Shown here piece after piece: positions 32,059-40,533 of a DNA stretch of 64,000 bases. The notes beneath the pieces were generated by a model. It was not told the DNA's origin. It saw only the letters and a program-made list of their open reading frames with translations, and ran no database searches. The stretch is from Nocardia sp. NBC_01327 (lineage in GTDB: Bacteria; Actinomycetota; Actinomycetes; Mycobacteriales; Mycobacteriaceae): the NCBI RefSeq assembly GCF_035958815.1, contig NZ_CP108383.1, positions 5,332,001 through 5,396,000 of the forward strand, written 5' to 3'. Position 1 is the first letter of the stretch; each line of letters opens with the position of its first letter. Position numbers and translations under genes: made by a program.

Positions 32059-32430
32059 CTACTGGATCAGCCACTCGAGGGCCGGGAACGGGAGTGCGGT
32101 GCGCTCCATCCCTTTTCCGTCGACCGAGACGGACGGGCGGATCTGCAGGCGAGCACCGGGTGAGCACCCTTCGAAGTACTCCGGTCCGATGAAGCCGAGC
32201 GCATAGCCGTTCTGCAGCTCACCCTTGGTGAGAGGTGCGCCGGACCTGACTCGGAGCGACGAGGCGTCCGAGCCGGCGAACTGGCAGGAGATCCACACCG
32301 CCTGCCCGACCCTGGCGGCGGGCCATACGGGAAGCCGGACGGTGGCTCCGGCCGTGACCTTGGACAGCGGCAGAACACCCGTTCCGTCGGCTTCCTCGAT
32401 ATCAGGTCCTTGGAGATCGTCGAGCGCCAA
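32059..32430 (-). CDS. hypothetical beta-sandwich-like protein with TTG start
   Basis: A 123-residue protein with no certain family. The composition (TVRLPVWPAARVGQAVWISCQFAGSDASSLRVR ... LQIRPSVSVDGKGMERTALPFPALEWLI) resembles Ig-like repeat units seen in some bacterial surface proteins, but the match is weak. There is no signal peptide. TTG 32430 is chosen because GGAGG lies 7 nt upstream; the longer ATG frame starts at 32610 inside another gene's terminator and is Cys/Arg-rich. Confidence 0.62.
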   Translation of the reverse strand: MALDDLQGPDIEEADGTGVLPLSKVTAGATVRLPVWPAARVGQAVWISCQFAGSDASSLRVRSGAPLTKGELQNGYALGFIGPEYFEGCSPGARLQIRPSVSVDGKGMERTALPFPALEWLIQ

Positions 32431-32569
32431 GGTTTTTCCTCCGTCGAATAGTGGGCCGCGGGCGACCCGGTGCAGCACAACCTGGCGGAGCCGTAAATAT
32501 CCAGTCCCGCAGGCGGATTCATACTCGCACCTTTGGCCCGCCCCCGCCGGGGATGCACACAGGTACGGC

Positions 32570-32601
32570 GACGCGGCCGGCCCGGAGAAACCGGCCGCGT
32601 C
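32570..32601 (-). terminator. terminator of the DUF779 gene
   Basis: GACGCGGCCGG (32570-32580) and CCGGCCGCGTC (32591-32601) form a perfect 11-bp stem at the stop codon of the DUF779 gene. Confidence 0.65.
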
Positions 32602-33064
32602 ACCTCTCATCCGGCCGAATCGGCGCCTCGGCGTGGGGCGGGAGCCGCTTCAGCACCGCTGCCTCGGCATCGGTGAACAAACGCGACCGGATGATGAATC
32701 GGACTCCCTCGGGAGCTTCGAGGGAGAAACCGCTGCCACGACCGGGTGTCACATCGACGGTGAGGTGGGTGTGCCGCCAGTATTCGAACTGGTCGGCGCT
32801 CATCCAGAACGCGGTGTCCGGGAAGACGCGGCCGAGCATGACATCGGCTGCCCCCACCCGGAATTCGCCCAGCGGGTAACACCTCGGCGAGCTGCCGTCA
32901 CAGCAGCCGCCGGATTGGTGGAACATGACCGCACCGTGCCGGGAGACGAGACCCTGCAGCACATCGGCTGCGGCATCGGTGATGGCCACACGGGTGACAG
33001 CACTCGTTCTTGTGGGAGCGAAGCTGACAACGCTGTCGTCGGCGCCGGGTTCGGGGGAGATCAT
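32600..33064 (-). CDS. DUF779 protein
   Basis: A 154-residue DUF779 protein. The diagnostic block FHQSGGCCDGSSPRCYP is present, followed by LDxxxFW-type and HLTVDVTPGRGSGFSLE segments. The vicinal cysteines suggest metal or thiol chemistry. In actinobacteria this family usually follows an acetaldehyde/aldehyde dehydrogenase gene (for example Rv0458-Rv0459), but no such gene is adjacent here. ATG 33064 has CAGGAG upstream. Three 11-bp direct repeats lie 55-85 bp upstream. Confidence 0.85.
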   Translation of the reverse strand: MISPEPGADDSVVSFAPTRTSAVTRVAITDAAADVLQGLVSRHGAVMFHQSGGCCDGSSPRCYPLGEFRVGAADVMLGRVFPDTAFWMSADQFEYWRHTHLTVDVTPGRGSGFSLEAPEGVRFIIRSRLFTDAEAAVLKRLPPHAEAPIRPDER

Positions 33065-33118
33065 GGTCGCGGCTCCTGATCGCATATCTGCGTGACCGGG
33101 GTCACTATGAACCGGCGA

Positions 33119-33149
33119 GGTTGGTGAGTGGTTGGCGCTGGGTTGGTGA
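33119..33149. promoter_or_regulatory. three 11-bp phased direct repeats upstream of DUF779
   Basis: GGTTGGTGA (33119), GGTTGGCGC (33130) and GGTTGGTGA (33141) repeat with an exact 11-bp period, upstream of the DUF779 promoter region. This is the spacing seen at SARP-type operators. Confidence 0.55.
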
Positions 33150-33250
33150 AAAGTAGGCTGTTCGGTGCAACCCGTGCGCAACCTCCCACCGCCGGCCGGG
33201 GGATGGTTCGTATCGCCGAAAGAGCCCGTCTCCGAACCCCGTTCGACCAA

Positions 33251-34513
33251 TTACGCGCGTAGAGCGGTGTGCAGCCGGGCCGCCGCCAGCGCGCGGCGGC
33301 TGTCGCCGGGGGCGAGCAGGCACAGGGCGTGCTCGTGGATCTCGATATCGTCCGGGCAGCGCTGACCGAAGCGCAGCGCGTGCTCGGGATTCCGGTCGGC
33401 CAGTACAGCGGTGCGCAGGCAGACGTCGAGATGTTCGCGCCACTGCACGATGCCGGGAAGATCGGAATCCGGTAGCAGCGGACCGCGATACACGCGGACG
33501 GCGGTGGTGAGATCGCCCGCCTCCAGCGCGGCCAGAAGTTCGGTGGCATCACAGGCGAGCGGTTCGGTGAGCATGTAGCGGCGGTCGGCGATCTGACCGT
33601 CGGTGGCGCGGCGCAGCCGGGAGACATCGGCTTTGAGGGTGCTGGAGGACACCGGCCGGTCGCCGTAGACGGCGGCGTGCAGGCGTTCGGGGGTGAAGCC
33701 TTCCGGCTCCAGCGCCAATAGCGCCAGGATCTCCAGCTGACGCGGGCGCATGGCTGTCTGATGCCCGTGCTTGTACAGCCGCGGCACACCCAGGCATTCC
33801 AGCCGGGTGCGTGCGACCGGACGGGATCGCTCTGTGTGCAAACGGGATTCGATGGCGGTGACCAGCGCGCGCACCGTTGTCAGAATCATCGGATGCGATC
33901 GATCCCAGTAGGTCGACAGATCCAGCACACCGAGCTGCCTGCCGTCGGCGGCGCGAATGGGCGCGCAGTAGCAGACCCAGCCGTGCAGTGCCTCCACGAG
34001 ATGCTCTGCGGCCCATACCGAACTGGGCCGTCCGCTGTGCAGTGACAGCGCCACACCGCTGGTTCCCATATACGGTTCGTCCCAGCAACCGCCCGGCGCC
34101 AGGTTCACCGTTTCTGCCTGCCGCCGTACCGATCGGTCGCCACAGCTGAACAGCACCGTGCCCGCCTCATCGGTGACCACGGCGATCATGCCCGCGTCCT
34201 CGGCAATGGCCCGGATCTCGCTCGCGAGCTCTGTCACCGGTGTGCGCAGCGGGGATTCGGCCCAGCGCGAACCCAATTCGTCCCGATCGGTGGACGGTGC
34301 AACCGCCCTTGCGGGGTCCACCGTGCGGAGCGAACGCTCCCACGATTCGACAACTTCCCTGCGCAGCACCGCCGCTTCATTACGCAGCACAGGCGCCGGG
34401 TCCGCCCGCCGCGCGAGCGCCGGCGCCGAGGGTCTGCCGCCATCGATCGCCCAGCGCGACCACACCTTCTCCAACTCCGCACGCTGCGTCGATAGGGCGG
34501 GCAGGTGTTCCAT
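33251..34513 (-). CDS. GAF-domain regulator with winged-helix and BTAD-like C-terminus
   Basis: A 420-residue regulator. The N-terminal half is a GAF sensor region (residues about 75-240, with EIRAIAEDAGMIAVVTDEAGTVL and the conserved GCWDEPYMGTSGVALSL block shared with AcoR-type sensors). The C-terminal half carries a winged-helix segment (MRPRQLEILALLALEPEGFTPERLHAAVYGD, SSTLKADVSRLRRAT) followed by helical, BTAD-like sequence. There is no AAA+ domain, so it is not a sigma-54 activator. ATG 34513 has GAGGAG upstream. It likely controls DUF779 downstream, through the phased direct repeats. Confidence 0.8.
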   Translation of the reverse strand: MEHLPALSTQRAELEKVWSRWAIDGGRPSAPALARRADPAPVLRNEAAVLRREVVESWERSLRTVDPARAVAPSTDRDELGSRWAESPLRTPVTELASEIRAIAEDAGMIAVVTDEAGTVLFSCGDRSVRRQAETVNLAPGGCWDEPYMGTSGVALSLHSGRPSSVWAAEHLVEALHGWVCYCAPIRAADGRQLGVLDLSTYWDRSHPMILTTVRALVTAIESRLHTERSRPVARTRLECLGVPRLYKHGHQTAMRPRQLEILALLALEPEGFTPERLHAAVYGDRPVSSSTLKADVSRLRRATDGQIADRRYMLTEPLACDATELLAALEAGDLTTAVRVYRGPLLPDSDLPGIVQWREHLDVCLRTAVLADRNPEHALRFGQRCPDDIEIHEHALCLLAPGDSRRALAAARLHTALRA

Positions 34514-34751
34514 CGCGCAAACTCCTCGCAGGGCGACCGGAAATGCGATACCCCATGATGGCGCGCGGCGCCTTCGTGCGTACCCACTTCGGCGCAGACC
34601 ATGCGTTAATTCGATTCGATGCCTTCGCAGACTTCGCCTTGGCCTCGATCCACCGGTCCGCTCGGCGGATTCGGCTGGCGGACCGTCTGTTTGAGCTCGC
34701 CGTCTCGAGGCATTACGTCAGCACGAAGACGGACTCGACCAGGAGGATCGA

Positions 34752-35339
34752 ATGTCGGGTGCAGTAATGACAGTGGTCATCATCTTGATAGTGGTCGCGG
34801 TGGTGGTGCTACTCGGCGTAGCCCTGTGGCCGCGAATGCGGAGCAAGCGACTGCGTGAGAGGTTCGGCCCCGAGTACGACCGGACCGTGGACGAGTCGCA
34901 GAACCGGCGCGTCGCGGAACGTGAACTGGCCGAACGGGAACGGCGGCATCAGCAGCTGGAACTGCGGCCGCTGAGCGAGGACGAGAAGCAGCGCTACAAC
35001 ATGCAGTGGGCGCACGTGCAGGAGCAGTTCATCGACGATCCGGCGAAATCGCTGCAGAACGCCGACCGGCTGCTGACCTCGGTCATGACCGATCGCGGCT
35101 ACCCCACCGAGGACTACCACCAGCAGTTGGCGGACCTCTCGGTGCAGCACGCCGGACCGCTCGAGAAGTACCGGAGCGCGCACGATATCGCCGAACGAGC
35201 CGGGCGCGGTGAGGCTTCCACCGAGGACATCCGCGCGGCGATCGTGAACTACCGGGAGCTTTTCGTCGACCTGCTCGACGAGAACGGGGCCGATCAGCCC
35301 GCCCGCAACAAGGTCGATCAGACCGCACAGAACAAGTGA
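34752..35339 (+). CDS. membrane-anchored hypothetical protein (paralogue A)
   Basis: A 195-residue protein with one N-terminal membrane helix (MTVVIILIVVAVVVLLGVALW), a basic then highly charged helical linker (RRVAERELAERERRHQQLEL), and a C-terminal helical domain of about 110 residues (YNMQWAHVQEQFIDDPAKSLQNADRLL ... IRAAIVNYRELFVDLL). That domain recurs in the next gene. AGGAGG precedes ATG 34752. No function is known; the layout suggests a membrane-tethered scaffold or stress-associated protein. Confidence 0.75.
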   Translation: MSGAVMTVVIILIVVAVVVLLGVALWPRMRSKRLRERFGPEYDRTVDESQNRRVAERELAERERRHQQLELRPLSEDEKQRYNMQWAHVQEQFIDDPAKSLQNADRLLTSVMTDRGYPTEDYHQQLADLSVQHAGPLEKYRSAHDIAERAGRGEASTEDIRAAIVNYRELFVDLLDENGADQPARNKVDQTAQNK

Positions 35340-35347
35340 GGCATGAC

Positions 35348-36037
35348 ATGAGCATCGAATCCGACAAGACGAAGAACGAAGCGGCCGTGGAGAACTCGGG
35401 CTACGAAGGCGAAGCGGCGGTACACGATCGCCACGCGGCCACCGACGCGAACACCCTCATCGACCCGGACAGTGTCACCGACGAGCCCAATGCGGACGAG
35501 AGCTACAGGACGACCTACAGCGATCGCATCGCCGCCGACGACGGCACCGGGCAGCTCGGCGAGGAACGCCGGCTCGACGACAGCGGCCAGGAGTTCGGCC
35601 GGCAACGCGGAGTCGACGACTCCACCCAGCGCCTGAGCGAACAGAGCGACTTCAGCGACAACACCCGGCAGCCGAGTGATCAGCTCGGTGTCGCCGACAG
35701 CACCGGGCAGCTGAGCGAGCAGCGCGGCCTCGACGACGGCACCGGGCAGGCCGCGGGCGGGCAGAGCGATCTGCGGCAGCTGCGCGAACAGTGGCGGGAA
35801 GTACAGACCATGTTCGTCGACGACCCGCGTGATGCGGTGACTCGGGCCGACGGCCTCATCTCCGGCACCATCCAGGGGTTCACCGACACCTACACGCAGC
35901 GCCGCCAGGCCCTCGAAAAGGGTTGGTCCGGCGACGATTCCGCCGACACCGAACAGCTGCGGCAGGCGCTGCGCGGCTACCGCGACCTGTTCGATCAGCT
36001 GATGACGGCCTCGGCCGGTGGTGCCACGAACATGTAG
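35348..36037 (+). CDS. acidic repeat-containing hypothetical protein (paralogue B)
   Basis: A 229-residue, strongly acidic protein. After a low-complexity N-terminus come about five imperfect repeats of 17-19 residues (units such as VDDSTQRLSEQSDF and VADSTGQLSEQRGL, residues about 63-140). It ends with the same helical domain as the preceding gene (LREQWREVQTMFVDDPRDAVTRADGLI ... LRQALRGYRDLFDQLM). It lacks a membrane segment. It starts 8 bp after the stop of paralogue A. Its last 43 nt overlap the convergent NTF2-like gene. Confidence 0.72.
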   Translation: MSIESDKTKNEAAVENSGYEGEAAVHDRHAATDANTLIDPDSVTDEPNADESYRTTYSDRIAADDGTGQLGEERRLDDSGQEFGRQRGVDDSTQRLSEQSDFSDNTRQPSDQLGVADSTGQLSEQRGLDDGTGQAAGGQSDLRQLREQWREVQTMFVDDPRDAVTRADGLISGTIQGFTDTYTQRRQALEKGWSGDDSADTEQLRQALRGYRDLFDQLMTASAGGATNM

Positions 36038-36444
36038 GACTTCTCCTCGATCCGCTGGCTGATCCGCCACTCGCCATCGACCCGCACGAAGCTGTCGTGG
36101 TACCAGAGTCCGCACAGCATCAGACGGCGATGACCGTCCGCACCTTCCACGAGCATGGGATTGTGGCACATGGTGCGGGCGGTGGCGGCGTCGCCTTCGA
36201 CCCGGATCGAGGAGTTCGCGACCAGGTGCTGGAACGCGGAAAAATTGGGCATGACGGTGGCCAGGAACTGCTTGGTGGATGTCAGATCACCGGCCGGGCC
36301 ACCCATTGCCGTGTAATCGATATGTGCGCCGACGGTGAAGATCTCATCCAGCATGTCCCACTGGTGGGTGTCCACCGCGTGCGAATAGCGGACCATCAAA
36401 TCTTGGATCTCCAGGCGGTCCGAAATCTCCTGCAGGGACAGCAT
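35995..36444 (-). CDS. NTF2-like / SnoaL-family protein
   Basis: A 149-residue single-domain NTF2-fold protein of the SnoaL_4 type (ISDRLEIQDLMVRYSHAVDTHQWDMLDEIFT at the N-terminus, WYHDSFVRVDGEWRISQR near the C-terminus). The fold is used by ring hydroxylating dioxygenase beta-like, dehydratase and cyclase proteins; there is no pathway context here. ATG 36444 is fixed by GGAGG 6 nt upstream. The 3' end overlaps the opposite-strand gene by 43 nt. Confidence 0.8.
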   Translation of the reverse strand: MLSLQEISDRLEIQDLMVRYSHAVDTHQWDMLDEIFTVGAHIDYTAMGGPAGDLTSTKQFLATVMPNFSAFQHLVANSSIRVEGDAATARTMCHNPMLVEGADGHRRLMLCGLWYHDSFVRVDGEWRISQRIEEKSYMFVAPPAEAVIS

Positions 36445-36581
36445 GGTTGCCTCCGGGTAGAGCTGATACAACGGTGGGTCGGTGCGCAAGCGTACGCGCG
36501 GACCGATAGCTGATCTTGTTGTTTTCCGAAAGATCTGGGGTGCAATAGATCTCATTCGGACTGGTCGGGCATTCTGGTGCC

Positions 36582-37247
36582 GTGCCCACCATAACCCTGG
36601 AACAGGTCAGCGCAGGTCACGGACCAACGCCGCAGTTCACGGCGATCGACGCGGTATTCCCCGCCGGTCGCTGCACGGCGGTGGTCGGCCCGAGCGGCGC
36701 GGGCAAGACCACGCTCCTGCGCCTGCTCAACCGGTTCGGCGAACCCAGCGGTGGGCGAATACTCCTCGATAGCGAACCGATCGCCGCACTGGACGTACTG
36801 GCACTGCGACAGCGGGTCGGGCTGGTGCCGCAGCGGCCGACCCTGCTCACCGAGACGGTGCGCGCGGAGGTCCAGGTCGGCAGGCAGCTGACCGAGACGA
36901 GCATCGGCGAGCTCCTGATTCGTGCCGGACTGCCGCCGGACTTCCTCGACCGGCGGTGCGCGGAGCTGTCCGGGGGAGAGGCGCAGCGGGTCTGCCTGGC
37001 CCGGGCGCTGGCGGTGCGGCCCGAGGTGCTGCTGCTGGACGAACCGACCTCGGCGCTGGACGGAGTCGCGGCGGGGGCGGTGGGCGACCTCATTCGGGCG
37101 CACACCGCCGAGGGCGGCAGCGTGGTACTCGTCAGCCACGACACCGCATTCGTCGGCGAGATCGCCGATGAGGTGTGGTCCCTGGTGCAGGGACAGCTGT
37201 CGCGGGGCGCGCATCCGCGCGACCTCGGGGCGGGGGAGCAGCAGTGA
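36582..37247 (+). CDS. ABC transporter ATPase (FetA-like)
   Basis: A 221-residue ABC ATPase. Walker A is GPSGAGKTT, Q-loop VPQRPTL, signature LSGGEAQR, Walker B VLLLDEPTSALD, and switch His in LVSHD. It is coupled to the permease gene by a GTGA overlap. By analogy with E. coli FetAB (YbbL/YbbM) the pair may export iron or another metal and help with peroxide stress. Start is GTG 36582. Confidence 0.85.
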   Translation: MPTITLEQVSAGHGPTPQFTAIDAVFPAGRCTAVVGPSGAGKTTLLRLLNRFGEPSGGRILLDSEPIAALDVLALRQRVGLVPQRPTLLTETVRAEVQVGRQLTETSIGELLIRAGLPPDFLDRRCAELSGGEAQRVCLARALAVRPEVLLLDEPTSALDGVAAGAVGDLIRAHTAEGGSVVLVSHDTAFVGEIADEVWSLVQGQLSRGAHPRDLGAGEQQ

Positions 37248-38026
37248 GCACGACCAGCGGACTCTCCGTGCCCGACTGGCCGGGGGTCGCGGCCTCCCTG
37301 CTGCTGGTCGCCCTGGCCGCGGCGGTCGCCTACCGGCAGCATCTGCATCTGACCCGTGAGCTGTTGATCGCGGCCGCCCGCGCCGGCGTCCAGCTGATCG
37401 CCGTCGGCGCGATCCTGGTGATCCTGTTCCGCCACACCGGACTGCCGGGCGCGCTCGTCTGGGTCGTCCTGATGGTTGTCATCGCGGGCTATGTCGCGGG
37501 CCGGCGCGGTGCGGGCCTGCCGCACGCCCGCCGCTCCGCCACCCTCGGAGTGGCCTTCGGGTCGACTGTGACTCTCGGTGCGCTGATTCTGCTGGGCGTC
37601 ATCTCCACGCAGGCGCGGGTGGTGGTGCCGGTGGGCGGCATGATCGTCTCCTCCGCCATGCAGTCCACCGGAATCGCGCTGCGCCGCTTGGCCGAAGACG
37701 CCCGCACGGCCCGCGATGCGATCGAAGCCCGTCTGGCTCTTGGCCTCTCGGCGCGCGAATCCTTCCTCCCGCATCGCCGCTCGGCCCTGCGCACCGCGCT
37801 GATTCCGGCCATCGACTCCACCAAGGTTGTCGGGCTGATCAGCCTGCCCGGCGCCATGACCGGTCTGATCCTCGCCGGAGTGGACCCGCTCACAGCGATC
37901 CGCTATCAGATCGTCGTCATGTATATGCTGCTGGCCGCAACGACTCTCGCCGCCCTGGCCGGCGCCCGCGCCGCCGAGCGCACCCTCTTCGATCCCGCGC
38001 AGCGTTTGATCACGATTTCCGGGTAG
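37244..38026 (+). CDS. ABC permease (UPF0014 / FetB-like)
   Basis: A 260-residue membrane protein of the UPF0014 family with about seven helices. Family hallmarks are the N-terminal ELLIAAARAGVQLIAVGAIL, VPVGGMIVSSAMQSTGIALRRL, and IPAIDSTKVVGLISLPGAMTGLILAG. GTG 37244 overlaps the ATPase stop (37245-37247), so the subunits are translationally coupled. The metal-export role is inferred from E. coli FetB. Confidence 0.88.
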   Translation: MSTTSGLSVPDWPGVAASLLLVALAAAVAYRQHLHLTRELLIAAARAGVQLIAVGAILVILFRHTGLPGALVWVVLMVVIAGYVAGRRGAGLPHARRSATLGVAFGSTVTLGALILLGVISTQARVVVPVGGMIVSSAMQSTGIALRRLAEDARTARDAIEARLALGLSARESFLPHRRSALRTALIPAIDSTKVVGLISLPGAMTGLILAGVDPLTAIRYQIVVMYMLLAATTLAALAGARAAERTLFDPAQRLITISG

Positions 38027-38198
38027 TCCCAATCCGACTGGGCGGCAGCTTCTTCCCGCGGTACCGATCACCGAGACCTGGCCGGATGTGATTTTCATGC
38101 CTCTGACTGGCGGGAATAGCGGTTAGGTCGCAGGATCTGTCTGAAAGGTCGGTATTGTCGTAAGAGCGAGTAAACTGGTTGGGAGATAGGCAGTTTCG

Positions 38199-39179
38199 AT
38201 GGAACCAACCGAATTTTTCATGCCGTACGCTGCGGAGGGGCTCAACCCTCGGGAGCTGGAGGCTGAGGCGGGTATGTGGGACTGGCTCGAGAAGTTCGAG
38301 CTCGTACCCACCGAATTGACACGGCGCCGTATGGAGCGCACCAGACCGGCCAGAATGTACGCCCTGTGGTGTCCGGCGGCCGAGGTACACGAGCTGACAC
38401 TGCTGAGTCAGTACACCGCATGGGCTTTCGTGGTGGACGATCAGTTCGATATTGAAATACCTGATCCGCAACGCTGTTTGGATGCCATCACAGCGCTCAA
38501 CGCGGTATTCGACAGTGACAGGCAACCTTCCGGCGTCCTCGCCGTATCCTTTGCCGACCTGTGGCGGCGCCTGTCGGAGGGGCGCTCGCCGGAGTGGCGG
38601 GAAAGTGTGCGCGCGGAGATCCGCGACTGGCTGTGGACGTACTACACCGAGAGCGTGGGGCGGCTCTCCGGCAACCTGCCGGACCTGGAGACCTATCGTG
38701 CGCATCGCCGAGATGGTGTGGCGCTCTTCATCTTTCTGGATATCAGTGAGCGCGCCGAGGGTGTCGATCTCACGCCGGCTGCCCGCTATCTGCCGGCCAT
38801 GCGTAGCCTGCGGGAAGCCGCGGTCGAGCATATGGGGCTGTTCAACGATGTGCTCTCGGTCGCCTCGGACGAGGCGTCGGGGTACCTCTACAACTCGGTG
38901 CTGCTCGCCGAATACCACTTCGGGCACGATCGCGCCGAGGCGCTGACTCTGGTCAACTCCATGCTCACCGAGTGCATCGAGCGCTGCGAGGCCGCGCTGG
39001 AACGTCTTTCGACCGAACTGCACGATGCCGGGATCAACGATCGTGACCGCGCCGACACCTTGGCCACCGCAAAGAATTACACGGTGTACGTTCGGGCGAA
39101 TTTCGATTACCACTACCAGGCGGCCCGTTATACGAGCGCGCCGATCGAAGCGCTCGAACACGGGCTGCCACTCACCTGA
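38199..39179 (+). CDS. class I terpene synthase
   Basis: A 326-residue class I terpene cyclase of the bacterial sesquiterpene/diterpene type. The aspartate-rich Mg motif is D80-D81-Q-F-D84. The NSE/DTE site reads N216-D-V-L-S220-V-A-S-D224-E225, so the third ligand position is Asp, with Glu next to it, instead of the usual Glu. The C-terminal Arg-Tyr pair (ARYTS) is present. It lies 150 bp upstream of a polyprenyl synthetase, which would supply the prenyl diphosphate. GGGAGATAGG precedes ATG 38199. Product unknown. Confidence 0.88.
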   Translation: MEPTEFFMPYAAEGLNPRELEAEAGMWDWLEKFELVPTELTRRRMERTRPARMYALWCPAAEVHELTLLSQYTAWAFVVDDQFDIEIPDPQRCLDAITALNAVFDSDRQPSGVLAVSFADLWRRLSEGRSPEWRESVRAEIRDWLWTYYTESVGRLSGNLPDLETYRAHRRDGVALFIFLDISERAEGVDLTPAARYLPAMRSLREAAVEHMGLFNDVLSVASDEASGYLYNSVLLAEYHFGHDRAEALTLVNSMLTECIERCEAALERLSTELHDAGINDRDRADTLATAKNYTVYVRANFDYHYQAARYTSAPIEALEHGLPLT

Positions 39180-39329
39180 GCTGCGGCGCAGCGGCTGATG
39201 CCGAACTGAAATCGACAGGCGGTCCCGCGTTTTCACTCAATGATGGGAGGATTGGCATTCTTCTACGCATGGCCGCCCATCTGCCACCGGGTGGCTGAGG
39301 AGGCCGTGTCCGAGTGAGCGGGGCCGATT

Positions 39330-40493
39330 ATGCGCGCATCGAAACCGACCAGAACAACGACCGGACAGCACCTGGAAAGCCTCCGCCGATGGGCACTGTC
39401 CCGCCCGGCGGTGCCGAACCTGACCGGCCACACCGAGATTCGCCCCCGGCCGGCCGACCGCGGGCAACACCCGGGCGACAGCGCGGTGGAGCGTTCGGCG
39501 CGCAGACAGCTCGCCGCCGCCCGCACCGCCATCGAACCGGTGCTGCGATCCGCCGTCGAGTCACTGTCGGAGCCGCTGAATCATATGGCGGGCTACCACT
39601 TCGGCTGGTGTGACACCGACGGCACCCCGGTGACCGGGGTACAGGGCAAGGCCTTGCGCCCCGCCCTCACCTTCGCCGCCGCCGCAGCCTGCGGCGGCGG
39701 CACCGAGCAGGCGGTGCACGCGGCGGCGGCAGTCGAACTGCTGCACAATTTCTCGCTCGTGCACGACGATGTCATGGACCAGGACCCGTTCCGGCACGGC
39801 CGCCCGACGGTCTGGCGGGTCTGGGGCGAGACCAATGCCACCCTGCTGGGAGATGCACTGCAGGCGCTGGCACTGGGAGTGCTGTCCGATGGTGTGCCCG
39901 AACCGGTGACCTCCGAGGCGGTCATCCGGCTGGCACGGGCCACCGTCACGCTGTGCCGGGGGCAGTACGAGGACTGCGCTTTCGCGAGCCGGTCCACGGT
40001 CAGCGTCCAGGAGTACCTGAACATGGCGGCGGGCAAGACCGGCGCACTGCTCGGGTGCGCCTCCGCGCTCGGTGCGCTGTGCGCCGGCGCGGATCATCGG
40101 GTGGTGTCCGGGATGCACACCTTCGGCAATGAACTCGGCCTGGTGTTCCAGCTCGTCGATGACGCCATCGATATCTGGGGAGATCCGGCGGTGACGGGCA
40201 AACCCGCGCACAGCGATCTCATGCAGCGTAAGCAGTCCTTCCCGGTGGTCAGCGCGCTGGCCTCGGATACCGTGCACGGTCGGGAGCTGGCTCGGATCTA
40301 TCAGGCTCGCCAGCCCATGACCGCGCAGCGCGCGGCGCGCGCCGCGGATCTGGTCGAGAAGGCGGGCGGGCGGCAGCACACCCTAGGACGCGCTGCGGCG
40401 GCGCTGGAAGCGGCTTTGCAAGCGCTGCCGCCGGAGGTCGCCGCGGGAGACCTGACGGCACTGGCGGAGCTGGTCGCGCACCGGGATCGGTAG
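39330..40493 (+). CDS. polyprenyl synthetase (FPP/GGPP synthase type)
   Basis: A 387-residue trans-isoprenyl diphosphate synthase. The first Asp-rich motif is LVHDDVMDQD with RHGRPT after it, and the second is QLVDDAIDIWGD. Before the first motif come small residues (AVELLHNFS), which do not decide chain length by eye. The first ~60 residues are Arg/Pro-rich and atypical, so the real start may be downstream (around residue 50); ATG 39330 is the first ATG of the frame. With the terpene synthase it forms a minimal two-gene terpenoid locus. Confidence 0.88.
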   Translation: MRASKPTRTTTGQHLESLRRWALSRPAVPNLTGHTEIRPRPADRGQHPGDSAVERSARRQLAAARTAIEPVLRSAVESLSEPLNHMAGYHFGWCDTDGTPVTGVQGKALRPALTFAAAAACGGGTEQAVHAAAAVELLHNFSLVHDDVMDQDPFRHGRPTVWRVWGETNATLLGDALQALALGVLSDGVPEPVTSEAVIRLARATVTLCRGQYEDCAFASRSTVSVQEYLNMAAGKTGALLGCASALGALCAGADHRVVSGMHTFGNELGLVFQLVDDAIDIWGDPAVTGKPAHSDLMQRKQSFPVVSALASDTVHGRELARIYQARQPMTAQRAARAADLVEKAGGRQHTLGRAAAALEAALQALPPEVAAGDLTALAELVAHRDR

Positions 40494-40516
40494 GCGTCAG
40501 CACAAGAGGATTTATA

Positions 40517-40533
40517 TGTAACCGACGGTTACA
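40517..40533. promoter_or_regulatory. palindrome with orphan promoter/SD
   Basis: TGTAACCG-A-CGGTTACA is a perfect odd-centred palindrome of TetR-operator appearance. About 30 bp downstream comes AAGAAGGGAGA and an ATG (40564), but the frame after it runs antisense into the amidohydrolase gene. It lies between two converging genes, where no operator is expected. Confidence 0.5.

Noticed and set aside
32067..32603. Alternative 178-codon minus-strand frame overlapping the TTG-start hypothetical gene
   Set aside because: Arg/Pro/Ser-rich with no fold signature, and its start lies inside a terminator stem; the other frame has a perfect SD and protein-like composition.
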